Assembly (NCBI RefSeq): GCF_001677275.1
Contig: NZ_CP016178.1
Span: 1,054,001 to 1,118,000, forward strand
Origin: Vibrio breoganii
GTDB taxonomy: Bacteria > Pseudomonadota > Gammaproteobacteria > Enterobacterales > Vibrionaceae
Reading direction: 5' to 3'
DNA length: 64,000 nt
Positions within the stretch are counted from its first letter, which is position 1; each line of letters opens with the position of its first letter. Both the position numbers and the translations under genes were made by a program. Shown piece after piece: positions 1 through 6,935 of this stretch. Below the pieces are notes generated by a model. It was not told the DNA's origin, did not search any database, and worked only from the letters and a program-made list of their open reading frames with translations.

Positions 1-383
1 TCAACGACCGATGCAATCACTGGAGAAAAGTCCTCAAGGATCAATTTTTGAGCCTCAAGTACATTCTCTTCATCATAGGTATGAGTGAGCAAGTTACGCT
101 TCATCAATGCTTGAAGTAAAGTTTCGCACTGCTCAGACGAGATGTGTTTAGCTTCTAAAGCTGTTCGGATAACACTTCGAGGAGAGGCAACGTCAAAGCC
201 TTCATAGACCAATAAGTCCTTGAGTGTTTTCCATGTCAGTTCAAATGAAAACTCAAACGTTTGCACTAATCCAGCCACTTCCAGTTCATTGTAGCTTTCT
301 TGAGAACACGCTTTTTTAAGCCTAATGTTTGCTTTCTGTAGGTTTTGTAATCGTTGCTTCCAGCGCTCTGGATTAGAGTTCAT
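1..383 (-). CDS. HI0074-like nucleotidyltransferase substrate-binding protein (HEPN fold), 3' end cut by window
   Basis: The reading frame begins with ATG at 383-381 and runs off the left edge after 127 codons, so only the C-terminus is missing. The translation has the features of the HI0074 family: an N-terminal helix starting NPERWKQRLQNL, a central FEFTWK-like helix (FSFELTWKTLKDLL), then SPRSVIRTA, and an RNLLTHTYDE segment containing an R-x4-H pattern as in HEPN proteins. Family members pair with a MNT-type nucleotidyltransferase; some such pairs act as toxin-antitoxin modules, others have unknown roles. The partner would lie to the left of the window and is not visible. Family assignment is good; a toxin role is only possible. 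Confidence 0.8.
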   Translation of the reverse strand, partial: MNSNPERWKQRLQNLQKANIRLKKACSQESYNELEVAGLVQTFEFSFELTWKTLKDLLVYEGFDVASPRSVIRTALEAKHISSEQCETLLQALMKRNLLTHTYDEENVLEAQKLILEDFSPVIASVV

Positions 384-581
384 ACGAACTGACCTTAATG
401 GGATCTAGTGATTTATCTAAAATAGCGAAATTGCTCGATATTGTCATGACTTGTGTTTAGCTATAGATTAAAAATAGTGTTTGTTGTGCGTAATAGTAAG
501 GCTTGAATACACGCTAAAAAGGGCACATCGATTTGCGGCTTATTGTTTAGCCTGGAGTATATGCTGGTATTTAGTGGATAC

Positions 582-872
582 TTAAAAGAGTTCCTCATAT
601 AAATCTTTCCATTCAGGATTCGTTTTCACCACAAGATGCTCTTTCCAAGATCGATTCCATGTCTTCAGTTGCTTTTCTCTCGTGATTGCCTATTCCATTG
701 AATTGTAAGTTTCGTAATAAACTAGCTTAGATACGTTGTATTTGTGTGTGAAGCCTTCAACCACCTTGCTTTTGTGTTGCCAAACTCTAGCAGGCAAATT
801 GGATGTGACACCAATATAGAGAACATTTTTGTTCGGTGATGAGAGGATGTATACGCAGGGGTGTTTGGTCAT
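582..872 (-). pseudogene. Solo GIY-YIG nuclease gene with an in-frame stop
   Basis: The frame opens at ATG 872 with a GIY-YIG domain (VYIL, then YIGVT, then NLPARVWQHK with the expected Arg). It meets TAG after residue 60 (NSME-stop). Reading on in the same frame gives AITREKQLKTWNRSW and then NPEWKDLYEEL with a normal stop at 582-584. This matches the C-terminal half of the intact relative at 5057-5341 (MEHAIEKEKKLKFWRRSW, NPEWNDLYETL), so a single change in one codon (probably CAG or similar to TAG) has broken the gene. No frameshift is needed. The break could instead be a sequencing error. No clear ribosome binding site precedes the ATG. Confidence 0.8.
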
Positions 873-915
873 TGTGGTGTACTTTGGTTAATCGGTTGTT
901 TTTGATAACTGCTAG

Positions 916-1165
916 GTTCCCGATAGGAGCGCTCGGGAACGACGGAGTTGGGGCTAATATTCACCTAACTAGCACTAATCATAGATGTAAGCATAACGCT
1001 CAAACTAGTCATCCTCGAGCGCTTTTCTGGGCCGGCACACCGGTCGAGGATCTGAATATTAAAGAAAACATCAGGTACTCAATAAAAACACTCCGAAACG
1101 ACGATGTGCTCGCAGACAACAATCGAACCCAAGGACCGTCACCCCCGAGGGCTTTTATCGGGGGT
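916..1165. repeat. Three CCCGA-type palindromes in a gene-free stretch
   Basis: The 337-bp gap between the GIY-YIG genes holds three hairpins of one family. At 916-940 GTTCCCGA pairs with TCGGGAAC. At 1011-1051 ATCCTCGA pairs with TCGAGGAT around an inner CCGG-caca-CCGG hairpin. At 1141-1165 ACCCCCGA pairs with TCGGGGGT. The loops share a GCGCTT/GCTTTT core. The stems differ between copies but keep pairing, so the fold rather than the sequence is conserved. Further members lie at 40400-40424, 48306-48401 and 53482-53573. No convincing gene was seen in this stretch. Confidence 0.75.
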
Positions 1166-1209
1166 CTAGATATTGGCCGTCAGCTTGACCAACATATCAA
1201 TCCACCACC

Positions 1210-1572
1210 TCAAACGAACTCAAACAAATCTTCCCAATTAGGATTATTAGTCGTAATAATCTTTCTCAAATCAATCTCCGGCAACATAGTTAACTCCTGC
1301 TCCCGACTGCGCGCATCCACAACGTTGTCGAACTGCTCCACATATACCAGTTTTTGCTCAAAAATCGTCAGCCCTAAGTGATCGGTTGTTCTCTTTTTAT
1401 GTAACCAAACCTTTGACTGCAGGTTTTCCGTTTGCCCTATGTAGAGCAACGCATCATTGACTGAGCTCAGTATGTAAACGCTGAACTGCTGCGTTACAGA
1501 ATAGATGTGCTTTAAAACTGGGTTGGTATTTTCTTCGAATTGAGTTTGAGCTGGTGCAGGTTGAGTTTTCAC
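1210..1572 (-). CDS. GIY-YIG domain protein, probably catalytically degenerate
   Basis: This 120-residue protein starts at GTG 1572 with AAGGA a few bases upstream; there is no in-frame ATG before the domain. After a 30-residue N-terminal extension rich in Q and P it has VYILSS, then LYIGQT, then NLQSKVWLHKK, and later REQELTMLP. This is a compact GIY-YIG domain like the intact copy at 5057-5341. Where the intact and nonsense-carrying copies have Arg in the NLxxRVWxHK helix, this one has Lys, a position where Arg is usually part of the active site. It may therefore be weak or inactive. The nearest palindromic array (1715-2026) lies upstream of its start. Function of such solo GIY-YIG proteins is unknown to me. 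Confidence 0.7.
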   Translation of the reverse strand: MKTQPAPAQTQFEENTNPVLKHIYSVTQQFSVYILSSVNDALLYIGQTENLQSKVWLHKKRTTDHLGLTIFEQKLVYVEQFDNVVDARSREQELTMLPEIDLRKIITTNNPNWEDLFEFV

Positions 1573-1714
1573 GCGGAAGTCCTTTTCATTTTGGCTGGGA
1601 CTTTAAGGTTAAAAGCCATGGATGAAAACTCGAATTTCAGCGTTGCATGCTTGGGGTTATTTCCAGAAATCTCATACTTTTTGGCATTCTTGTCATTGTT
1701 TGATTGCGGTAGTA

Positions 1715-2026
1715 CCTAAGATCCTGAATCAAGTTCAGAATGACGTTTTCGCGAAGTCTCGCACTTGAACCGTCGCACCCCCAAACCGTCATACTGGAAA
1801 CTACGCAGTAGTTATCCAGTATCTTAGAGATGCACAATGCTAAACCTTTTCGTACCTAAGATCCTGAATCAAGTTCAGGATGACGCTGCAGCGAAACCTC
1901 GCACTCGAATTGTCGAACCCCAAACAAACCGTCATGCTGGAAACTACGCAGTAGTTATCCAGTATCTTAGAGGCGTACAATGCGCAGACTTTTCGCTCCT
2001 AAGATCCTGACCTTCCTCAGGATGAC
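1715..2026. repeat. Palindromic unit array R1 (about 2.5 units)
   Basis: Arms alternate between two hairpins. Arm A (1788-1827 and 1931-1970) begins GTCAT, folds through ACTGGAAACTAC/GTAGTTATCCAGT and ends ATCTTAG. Arm B (1715-1744, 1854-1884, 1998-2026) begins CCTAAGAT, folds through CCTGAA/TTCAGG and ends ATGAC. GTCAT/ATGAC and ATCTTAG/CTAAGAT are complementary, so one A plus one B forms a nested palindrome of about 97 bp. The last B arm has a changed stem (CCTGA/TCAGG with another loop). No gene was supported between 1573 and 2183 apart from this array. Confidence 0.85.
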
Positions 2027-2183
2027 ATTCCCCCCTTTTCCAAAAACGAACAATTACTTCCCAAGATGAGCACTATTTATCATACAAATAGTTCGTTACA
2101 TTTATTGCCACGTATTGCATTCCATCGCTATCAACATCCATTTACTATGCGCGCCACTTTTGCGCACAAATAGGAAACGTTCG

Positions 2184-2609
2184 ATGAAAGTTTTGAAACT
2201 CACATTGTTGGGTATAGGCGTTGCTTCTCTTAGCGCTTGCTCGCAATTGCACCATGTACAACTCAGTGATATTGACCAGACGCAAGGTGAGTTAACACCT
2301 ATTAGCATCAAGGTGAATGAGTTTGGTTTTGATGCAGCAGAAACCGCGCGCATTGGCTCTGAGGTTGCGACTAGTGAGCGTGCTTCAGAAAATATGGAGA
2401 TTGTCGCGACTGTTTTGGCATTGATGAACATGGGACCAACTACCGGTAACCCTGTTTACAATGACGCTTATGCAGACAAAATCATGCAGCAAGTCGATGC
2501 TCAATGCCCATCTCATAACCTTACCGGCCTAACATCTGTTCGCGAATCCACTAATTTCGGCACTGTCAGTGGCGAGGTGGTTCGAGTTGACGGTTACTGT
2601 ATCAAGTAG
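2184..2609 (+). CDS. Small lipoprotein, first of three paralogues
   Basis: The start at ATG 2184 was chosen over an upstream in-frame ATG at 2115 because it follows an AGGAAA ribosome binding site and begins a lipoprotein signal peptide (MKVLKLTLLGIGVASLSAC) with lipobox LSAC. The mature part is about 122 residues. Its C-terminal third has QVDAQCP and, 31 residues later, GYC two residues before the end; the same Cys pair recurs in the next two genes. Middle residues 60-90 carry an extra segment absent from the shorter paralogues. The three genes lie head to tail with 11 bp and then 1 bp overlap, so one operon is likely. No known family was recognised; outer-membrane or periplasmic location is inferred from the lipobox. 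Confidence 0.8.
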   Translation: MKVLKLTLLGIGVASLSACSQLHHVQLSDIDQTQGELTPISIKVNEFGFDAAETARIGSEVATSERASENMEIVATVLALMNMGPTTGNPVYNDAYADKIMQQVDAQCPSHNLTGLTSVRESTNFGTVSGEVVRVDGYCIK

Positions 2610-2620
2610 GAATTCATACC

Positions 2621-2926
2621 ATGTTCAAGAAAACCCTTTTACTAGCCATTGCGACTGCATCACTTTCGGGCTGTGTAGGTCTAAATACTGTTTCTCTCAC
2701 TTCTGTACCAGCCCAGCGTGATCAAGCGGTTACCGCTTCTGCATCTGACTGGAACTTCATTGGTATCAACTTTAACAACGATATTGTTGATGAAGCCGTG
2801 ACCAACCTTAAGCAGCAATGTACTGACGGAAAAATCGAAGGCGTCATGACCAAACACCAGACCACAGGTTATGTGTTGTTCTTCAAGCGTGAAATCATCG
2901 CAACTGGTTACTGCAATAAGGCGTAA
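2621..2926 (+). CDS. Small lipoprotein, second of three paralogues
   Basis: This 101-residue protein starts MFKKTLLLAIATASLSGC, a lipoprotein signal with lipobox LSGC (acylated Cys at about residue 18). The rest is about 83 residues, with a LKQQC motif near residue 67 and GYC near the end, spaced 30 residues apart as in its neighbours, which suggests a disulfide bond. It starts 11 bp after the first lipoprotein and its stop codon overlaps the start of the third. Function is unknown. The set may be a locally duplicated surface or periplasmic protein family. Confidence 0.8.
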   Translation: MFKKTLLLAIATASLSGCVGLNTVSLTSVPAQRDQAVTASASDWNFIGINFNNDIVDEAVTNLKQQCTDGKIEGVMTKHQTTGYVLFFKREIIATGYCNKA

Positions 2927-3231
2927 TGATGAAAAAGTTAATTCTTCTATTACCGTTCTTCTTGGCTGCTTGTAGTAGTAGCGTTCATATGTCGCAGGTG
3001 AGCAATGACCCAAGTGTTCATTTGAACAACCCACAAACGGTCGAGGTTGAGACCTCTCAAACTGTCGTGATGGGCTTTGCATTTGATACTGACTATGTGG
3101 ACGACGCTTACGCTCAAGTGATGCAGCAATGTCCAACGGGCGCTTCTATGGTGAACGTTGAGTATGTGACTGACCACGGGTTTCTACACTGGACCAACAT
3201 CATTCGGATGAAAGCACTTTGCTCAAAATAA
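2926..3231 (+). CDS. Small lipoprotein, third of three paralogues
   Basis: The gene has two adjacent ATG codons, 2926 and 2929. An AAGG at 2918-2921 lies 7 bp from the second, so either may be used. The product of about 100 residues begins MMKKLILLLPFFLAAC, a short lipoprotein signal with lipobox LAAC. It shares with its two neighbours a DxxYVDDAYAQ-like helix, a MQQCP motif and a second Cys three residues from the end (29 residues between the cysteines). The start overlaps the preceding stop codon by one base, which fits translational coupling. Function unknown. Confidence 0.8.
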   Translation: MMKKLILLLPFFLAACSSSVHMSQVSNDPSVHLNNPQTVEVETSQTVVMGFAFDTDYVDDAYAQVMQQCPTGASMVNVEYVTDHGFLHWTNIIRMKALCSK

Positions 3232-3314
3232 CTTTGCCTAAACACTGAGAGCTTTCTCTAAATATTTTGTATAGGCACATCTGATTCCATCGCACTAAAG
3301 TAAGGATAGACTTT

Positions 3315-4256
3315 ATGATTACTGACGAGCTAGAAAGCACAATGCCTGAACTAGAGTTATCGCAACTGCATTACTCTACGGATAAGACACTTAAGAGTGT
3401 TTGGCTAAAAGCTCGGTTCTTTGTATTGAGTAAAGTCTATCATTCCACGTTTACCCGCATTGCTTCACTAACCAGTAATGGCTTATTCCGCAGCGCCGTT
3501 GAGCAAAAGCCACGTCTTCTAGAAAAAGCTCTCAAGCCTTACTTGTTTGTTGATATTCCTGTGAGTGAGCGCATGAGGCTTATTGAGCAGCACTTTAACT
3601 TGCTCAATTCCACATTCGATAGTTCCATTAAACAAGCTTTTGGTGAGGGTGGTTTACCACTGAGCGAGCTAACAGACTCAAAGGGCAATCAATTTACACT
3701 GATCATCTTTGATGGCGAAATGCGTGAGGGTTCTCTGGGCCTTCGCCTAATCAACGACCTTGGTCAAACGATTTACTCAATCACATTTAACCTATCCACC
3801 AGCCCAACAAAAACCATGCACATTGGCGCGTTGAAAGGGCCAAGCGAGCAAGTAGAAGATCGAAATCAAGTCATCAAGACTCTCACTCGTTCTTTCCATG
3901 GCTTGCGTCCTAAAGCACTGATGGTAGAACTGGCTTTAATGTTTGGAAAGTCGCTAGGTGTGACAGAGTTTGTTGGGGTGTCTAATAAAGGTCACATCTA
4001 TCAAGCACTTCGCTATAAAGGCTCGAAGAATAAAGCGGTCACCTTTGATTATGATGAGTTGTGGGCAGAGTATGGTGCTGTGCAACTTGATAAGTATCGT
4101 TATGACATCCCTGCATTTCCTGAGCGTAAAGATCCTTCTACTTTGAAGAAGAACAAGCGCCGTTTGTATACCAAGCGATATGCTTGGCTGGATGAGCTGG
4201 AGGTTGAGCTTGGTGAAAAGGTTGATGGGATGAAGATTACTACTGTTGAGTTGTGA
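3315..4256 (+). CDS. DUF535 family protein (VirK/YbjX-like)
   Basis: The start at ATG 3315 follows AAGGA with good spacing. The 313-residue product matches the DUF535 pattern as I know it. Residues 50-110 hold the 'R...L..KPYLFVDIPVSERMRLIEQHFNLLN' type region, and the middle has strand-rich segments (LIIFDGEMREGSLGLRLIND; LRPKALMVELALMFGKSLGV). The C-terminus is basic, with YDELWAEYGA and RKDPSTLKKNKRRLYTKR motifs. DUF535 includes Shigella VirK and Salmonella YbjX, linked to virulence-protein maturation and resistance to antimicrobial peptides; the biochemical activity is not established. It has no signal peptide. It stands alone downstream of the lipoprotein operon by about 80 bp. Confidence 0.75.
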   Translation: MITDELESTMPELELSQLHYSTDKTLKSVWLKARFFVLSKVYHSTFTRIASLTSNGLFRSAVEQKPRLLEKALKPYLFVDIPVSERMRLIEQHFNLLNSTFDSSIKQAFGEGGLPLSELTDSKGNQFTLIIFDGEMREGSLGLRLINDLGQTIYSITFNLSTSPTKTMHIGALKGPSEQVEDRNQVIKTLTRSFHGLRPKALMVELALMFGKSLGVTEFVGVSNKGHIYQALRYKGSKNKAVTFDYDELWAEYGAVQLDKYRYDIPAFPERKDPSTLKKNKRRLYTKRYAWLDELEVELGEKVDGMKITTVEL

Positions 4257-4305
4257 GTGGAGGCTTAGGTTTAAGTAACTATACTGAAGCCTCGCCCCAA
4301 AAGTT

Positions 4306-5023
4306 GTCATACTTGAAACTACGCAGTAGTTATCCAGTATCTTAGGGACGCACAATGCTCAATCTATTCGCACCCAAGATCCTGAATCAAGTTCAGGATG
4401 ACCTTCTAGCGAAACCTCACACCCTAAACCGTCATACTGGAAACTACGAAGTAGTTATCCAGTATCTTAGCAACACACAATACACTGTCTTTTCGTACCA
4501 AAGGTCCTGAATCAAGTTCAGGATGACCTTCTAGCGAAACCTCTCACCCCAAATCGTCATGCTGGAAACTACGCAGTAGTTATCCAGTATCTTAGGGACG
4601 CACAATGCTCAACCTTTTCGCACCTAAGATCCTGAATCAAGTTCAGGATGACGCTATAGCGATGCATCGCACTTCAAACCGTCATACTGGAAACTACGTA
4701 GTAGTTATCCAGTATCTTAGGGACACACAATGCCCAATCTTTTCGTACCTAAGGTCCTGAATCAAGTTCAGGATGACGTTTTAGTGAAACCGCACCCCAA
4801 TCGTCATACTGGAAACTACGCAGTAGTTATCCAGTATCTTAGAGACGTGTAATGCGCAGTCTTTTCGCACCTAAGATCCTGAATCAAGTTCAGGATGACG
4901 TTCTAGTGAAACCTTGCACCTCAATCGTCATACTGGAAACTACGCAGTAGTTATCCAGTATCTTGGAGACGCACAATACACAGGCTTTTCGTACCCAAGA
5001 TCCTGAATCAAGTTCAGGATGAC
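4306..5023. repeat. Palindromic unit array R2: six tandem units, ~125 bp period
   Basis: Six A+B units begin with GTCAT (the first has ACTTG instead of ACTGG) at 4306, 4431, 4556, 4681, 4803 and 4927, so the spacing is 125, 125, 125, 122 and 124 bp. Arm A here uses AACTAC paired with GTAGTT; arm B is CCTGAA/TTCAGG with loop TCAAG. Inside each unit about 30 bp separate the arms (an ...CACAATGC...TTTTCG... core), and about 30 bp (ATAGCGAAACC...-like) separate units. The array ends 33 bp from the 3' end of the intact GIY-YIG gene. It fills the whole gap from 4257 to 5056 and no gene was seen there. Confidence 0.9.
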
Positions 5024-5056
5024 TCTAGTTGAACAACGGTTATTTGCCACCAACCT

Positions 5057-5341
5057 TCACAACGTCTCATAAAGATCATTCCACTCTGGATTCATCTCTG
5101 TAATCAATGCGTCCTTCCAAGACCTTCTCCAAAACTTTAACTTCTTTTCTTTCTCTATTGCATGTTCCATTTCATCATGGACTTCAAAGTAAACCAAACG
5201 GGTCACATGGTAACGAGAAGTGAAGCTTGGGAAGTAATGGCTTTTATGTTGCCACACTCTGCCTTTTAGGTTGCTTGTAACTCCAATGTACAGAACCTTT
5301 CTATTGATGGAGCTGAGAATATAAACACAGGGAGCTTTCAC
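5057..5341 (-). CDS. Intact solo GIY-YIG nuclease (URI-type, COG2827-like)
   Basis: The 94-residue product contains a complete minimal GIY-YIG domain: VYILSS at 5-10, VLYIGVT at 16-22, NLKGRVWQHK with the expected Arg at about 25-34, and a C-terminal EKEKKLKFWRRSW then NPEWNDLYETL. Length is normal for stand-alone proteins of this type. It starts at GTG 5341 with a GAGG ribosome binding site 7 bp upstream that is buried in a hairpin (5349-5373). The gene is bracketed by two arrays of palindromic units, R2 at its 3' side and R3 at its 5' side. Of the three GIY-YIG genes here it is the only one with all expected residues and no stop. A nuclease acting on structured DNA is an inference. Confidence 0.85.
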   Translation of the reverse strand: MKAPCVYILSSINRKVLYIGVTSNLKGRVWQHKSHYFPSFTSRYHVTRLVYFEVHDEMEHAIEKEKKLKFWRRSWKDALITEMNPEWNDLYETL

Positions 5342-5348
5342 TGGATTG

Positions 5349-5373
5349 CCTCAAATAGGTGACTATTTTGAGG
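5349..5373 (-). promoter_or_regulatory. Hairpin covering the ribosome binding site of the GIY-YIG gene
   Basis: CCTCAAATAG (5349-5358) pairs with CTATTTTGAGG (5363-5373) with one bulged base and a four-base loop. Read on the minus strand, the 3' arm ends in TGAGG, the only Shine-Dalgarno-like sequence before the GTG start at 5341 (spacing 7). Folding would therefore hide the ribosome binding site and keep expression low. The structure is visible; the regulatory effect is inferred. Confidence 0.5.
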
Positions 5374-5492
5374 TTAGGTCTAAGAAATCAAATGGGAGTA
5401 GATTTAAAGAGGATTTCTCGTATTAGTTCAGAGAAGTGCATACTTTAGTAATGCTTAGATGACGTTCTAGCGAAGTCTTGCACCCCAACCCC

Positions 5493-6000
5493 GTCATACT
5501 GGAAGCTACGCAGTAGCTATCCAGTATCTTAGTGCGCACAATGCTCAACATTTTCGTACCTAAGATCCTGAATCAAGTTCAGGATGACGACTGTTTAGGC
5601 TTTTGTACTTGAGGGCCAACCCTACTGCACATCAAGCTCCAAACACACGTCATACTGGAAGCTACGAAGTAGCTATCCAGTATCTTAGTACGCACAATGC
5701 TCAACATTTTCGTACCTAAGATCCTGAATCAAGTTCAGGATGACGACTTTTCGGGCTTTTGTACTTGGGGTCCAACCCCACTGTGCATCAAGTTCCAAAC
5801 TCTCGTCATACTGGAAGCTACGAAGTAGCTATCCAGTATCTTAGTGTGCACAATACTCAACCTTGTCGTACCTAAGATCCTGAATCAAGTTCAGGATGAC
5901 GACTTTTCGGGCTTTTGTACTTGGGGTCGAACCCCACTGTGCATCAAGTTCCAAATTCACGTCATACTGGAAGCTACGAAGTAGCTATCCAGTATCTTAG
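5493..6000. repeat. Palindromic unit array R3: three and a half units with altered arm A
   Basis: Units begin at 5493, 5649, 5815 and 5961 (spacing 156, 166, 146 bp); the last has only arm A. Arm A here is AGCTAC paired with GTAGCT, a compensatory version of the AACTAC/GTAGTT pair used in all R2 units. Arm B is unchanged. The spacers between units share a 'GGCTTTTGTACTTG(A/G)GGTC(C/G)AACCC' type text not found in R2. The array ends 17 bp from the stop codon of the MazG-like gene. No gene was supported between 5342 and 6016. Confidence 0.88.
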
Positions 6001-6016
6001 TGTGCACAATTTTTCC

Positions 6017-6616
6017 CTACCCCACAAAACTCAAATCAACCGCTTCATAATACTTATTCTTAAGGATCTTCCCTTCCTTAATCATCACGCCATCAGTAGC
6101 TACCGAATCCTGATTACAAAACACGATGTACTTATCATTCTTCAATTTGTAATCCGCGCTTACCCCTTTTGCGGAATACACTTCCACAGTTTCTTTAGCC
6201 TGCTGCTCATCAAGCGCTGCTTTACTCATGTTGCTAGCGTGCACCGCGTCCCAGCATTGCTCGAATGGGATGTTTAAGGTTTTAGCGACATTCAAAAGTA
6301 CATCTACCTGACGGGCGGTCGTCGTATCATTTAACGCTTCATGGCCCGCATGCACTGCGCGACCTACCGCAACGTACACAGTGTCGGTAATTGCATCAGC
6401 TTGGTCTTCTTTGTTGGTTGCTCGTGCGAGTTCAGTCAACTCTTCAATCATTAGGTTTGAGTGCAAATGGCATAGCTTGTCGCTTTCGATGCCGGTGTTG
6501 ATTGGAAGGTTAAACAATTGGCGAAACTCAACGATATCTTGATATAGCTTGTTCCAAAGCTCTGGAGTTAATTGAGTAAAGGTTGAGAAGAATTCTTTAT
6601 GTGCAGTCACGGGCAT
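6017..6616 (-). CDS. MazG-like nucleotide pyrophosphohydrolase
   Basis: The ATG at 6616 is preferred to an in-frame TTG at 6622; neither has a strong ribosome binding site. The product of about 199 residues has the all-alpha NTP pyrophosphohydrolase signature: EELTELARA (residues ~57-65) followed after some ten residues by DQADAITDTVYVAVG, giving the ExxE...DxxxD metal-binding set. A middle CWDAVHASNMSKA segment is typical of the phage-like and DR2231-like branch. The C-terminal 50 residues (VEVYSAKGVSADYKLKNDKYIVF) form a small extra domain. The likely role is hydrolysis of non-canonical or excess NTPs to NMP and pyrophosphate. The substrate cannot be told from sequence. Confidence 0.8.
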   Translation of the reverse strand: MPVTAHKEFFSTFTQLTPELWNKLYQDIVEFRQLFNLPINTGIESDKLCHLHSNLMIEELTELARATNKEDQADAITDTVYVAVGRAVHAGHEALNDTTTARQVDVLLNVAKTLNIPFEQCWDAVHASNMSKAALDEQQAKETVEVYSAKGVSADYKLKNDKYIVFCNQDSVATDGVMIKEGKILKNKYYEAVDLSFVG

Positions 6617-6935
6617 TTCCAAGTTAGGTGGCAGTTAACAATTCAATCGCTGAGGATCACTTCATCGGTTTCCTTACAGCATTAAAGCAAAGTAAGACTA
6701 CCATACTCATTTAAGTGAGGCTCTTACAACTAATTGCGATTTACTCGATAAAAATGAGGAATCTTGCAAAGAATCATTAAGTTACAGCAATGTAAAAGAA
6801 GATGTATGAATCACCAGCCAACATCAGTCACCTATCACCCTGTTTTAATTGACTTTAATTACTGCTTGTTAGTGGAAATTAACACAAACATCCATTAAGT
6901 TAAGATAATAAATGGAAGTTGTATTGGTGATGTTA
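6617..6935. other. Divergent intergenic region upstream of the first giant gene
   Basis: This 319-bp AT-rich stretch separates the minus-strand MazG-like gene from the plus-strand giant gene. It contains none of the palindromic units that fill most other gaps here. It should hold both promoters. A TTGACT at 6849-6854 is the best -35-like hexamer for the giant gene, but no convincing -10 sits at the usual spacing, so no promoter is claimed. Confidence 0.4.

Noticed and set aside
836..1381. 181-codon plus-strand open frame
   Set aside because: It crosses the palindromes and lies opposite two GIY-YIG genes; no recognisable domain or ribosome binding site.
3954..4355. 133-codon minus-strand frame
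   Set aside because: It starts inside a palindromic unit and lies opposite the DUF535 gene; similar starts occur in other units by repetition.
4306..5023. Integron cassette array with attC/VCR sites
   Set aside because: The ~125 bp period is similar to VCR length, but the ends are GTCAT/ATGAC and no RYYYAAC...GTTRRRY core pair or integrase was found; six units lie in a row without genes between.
4306..6000. Regularly spaced repeats resembling a CRISPR array
   Set aside because: The repeated units are ~97 bp nested palindromes and the spacers are also conserved between units; no cas genes are present.
5915..6277. 120-codon plus-strand frame
   Set aside because: It begins in repeat DNA and overlaps the MazG-like gene on the other strand with no domain of its own.
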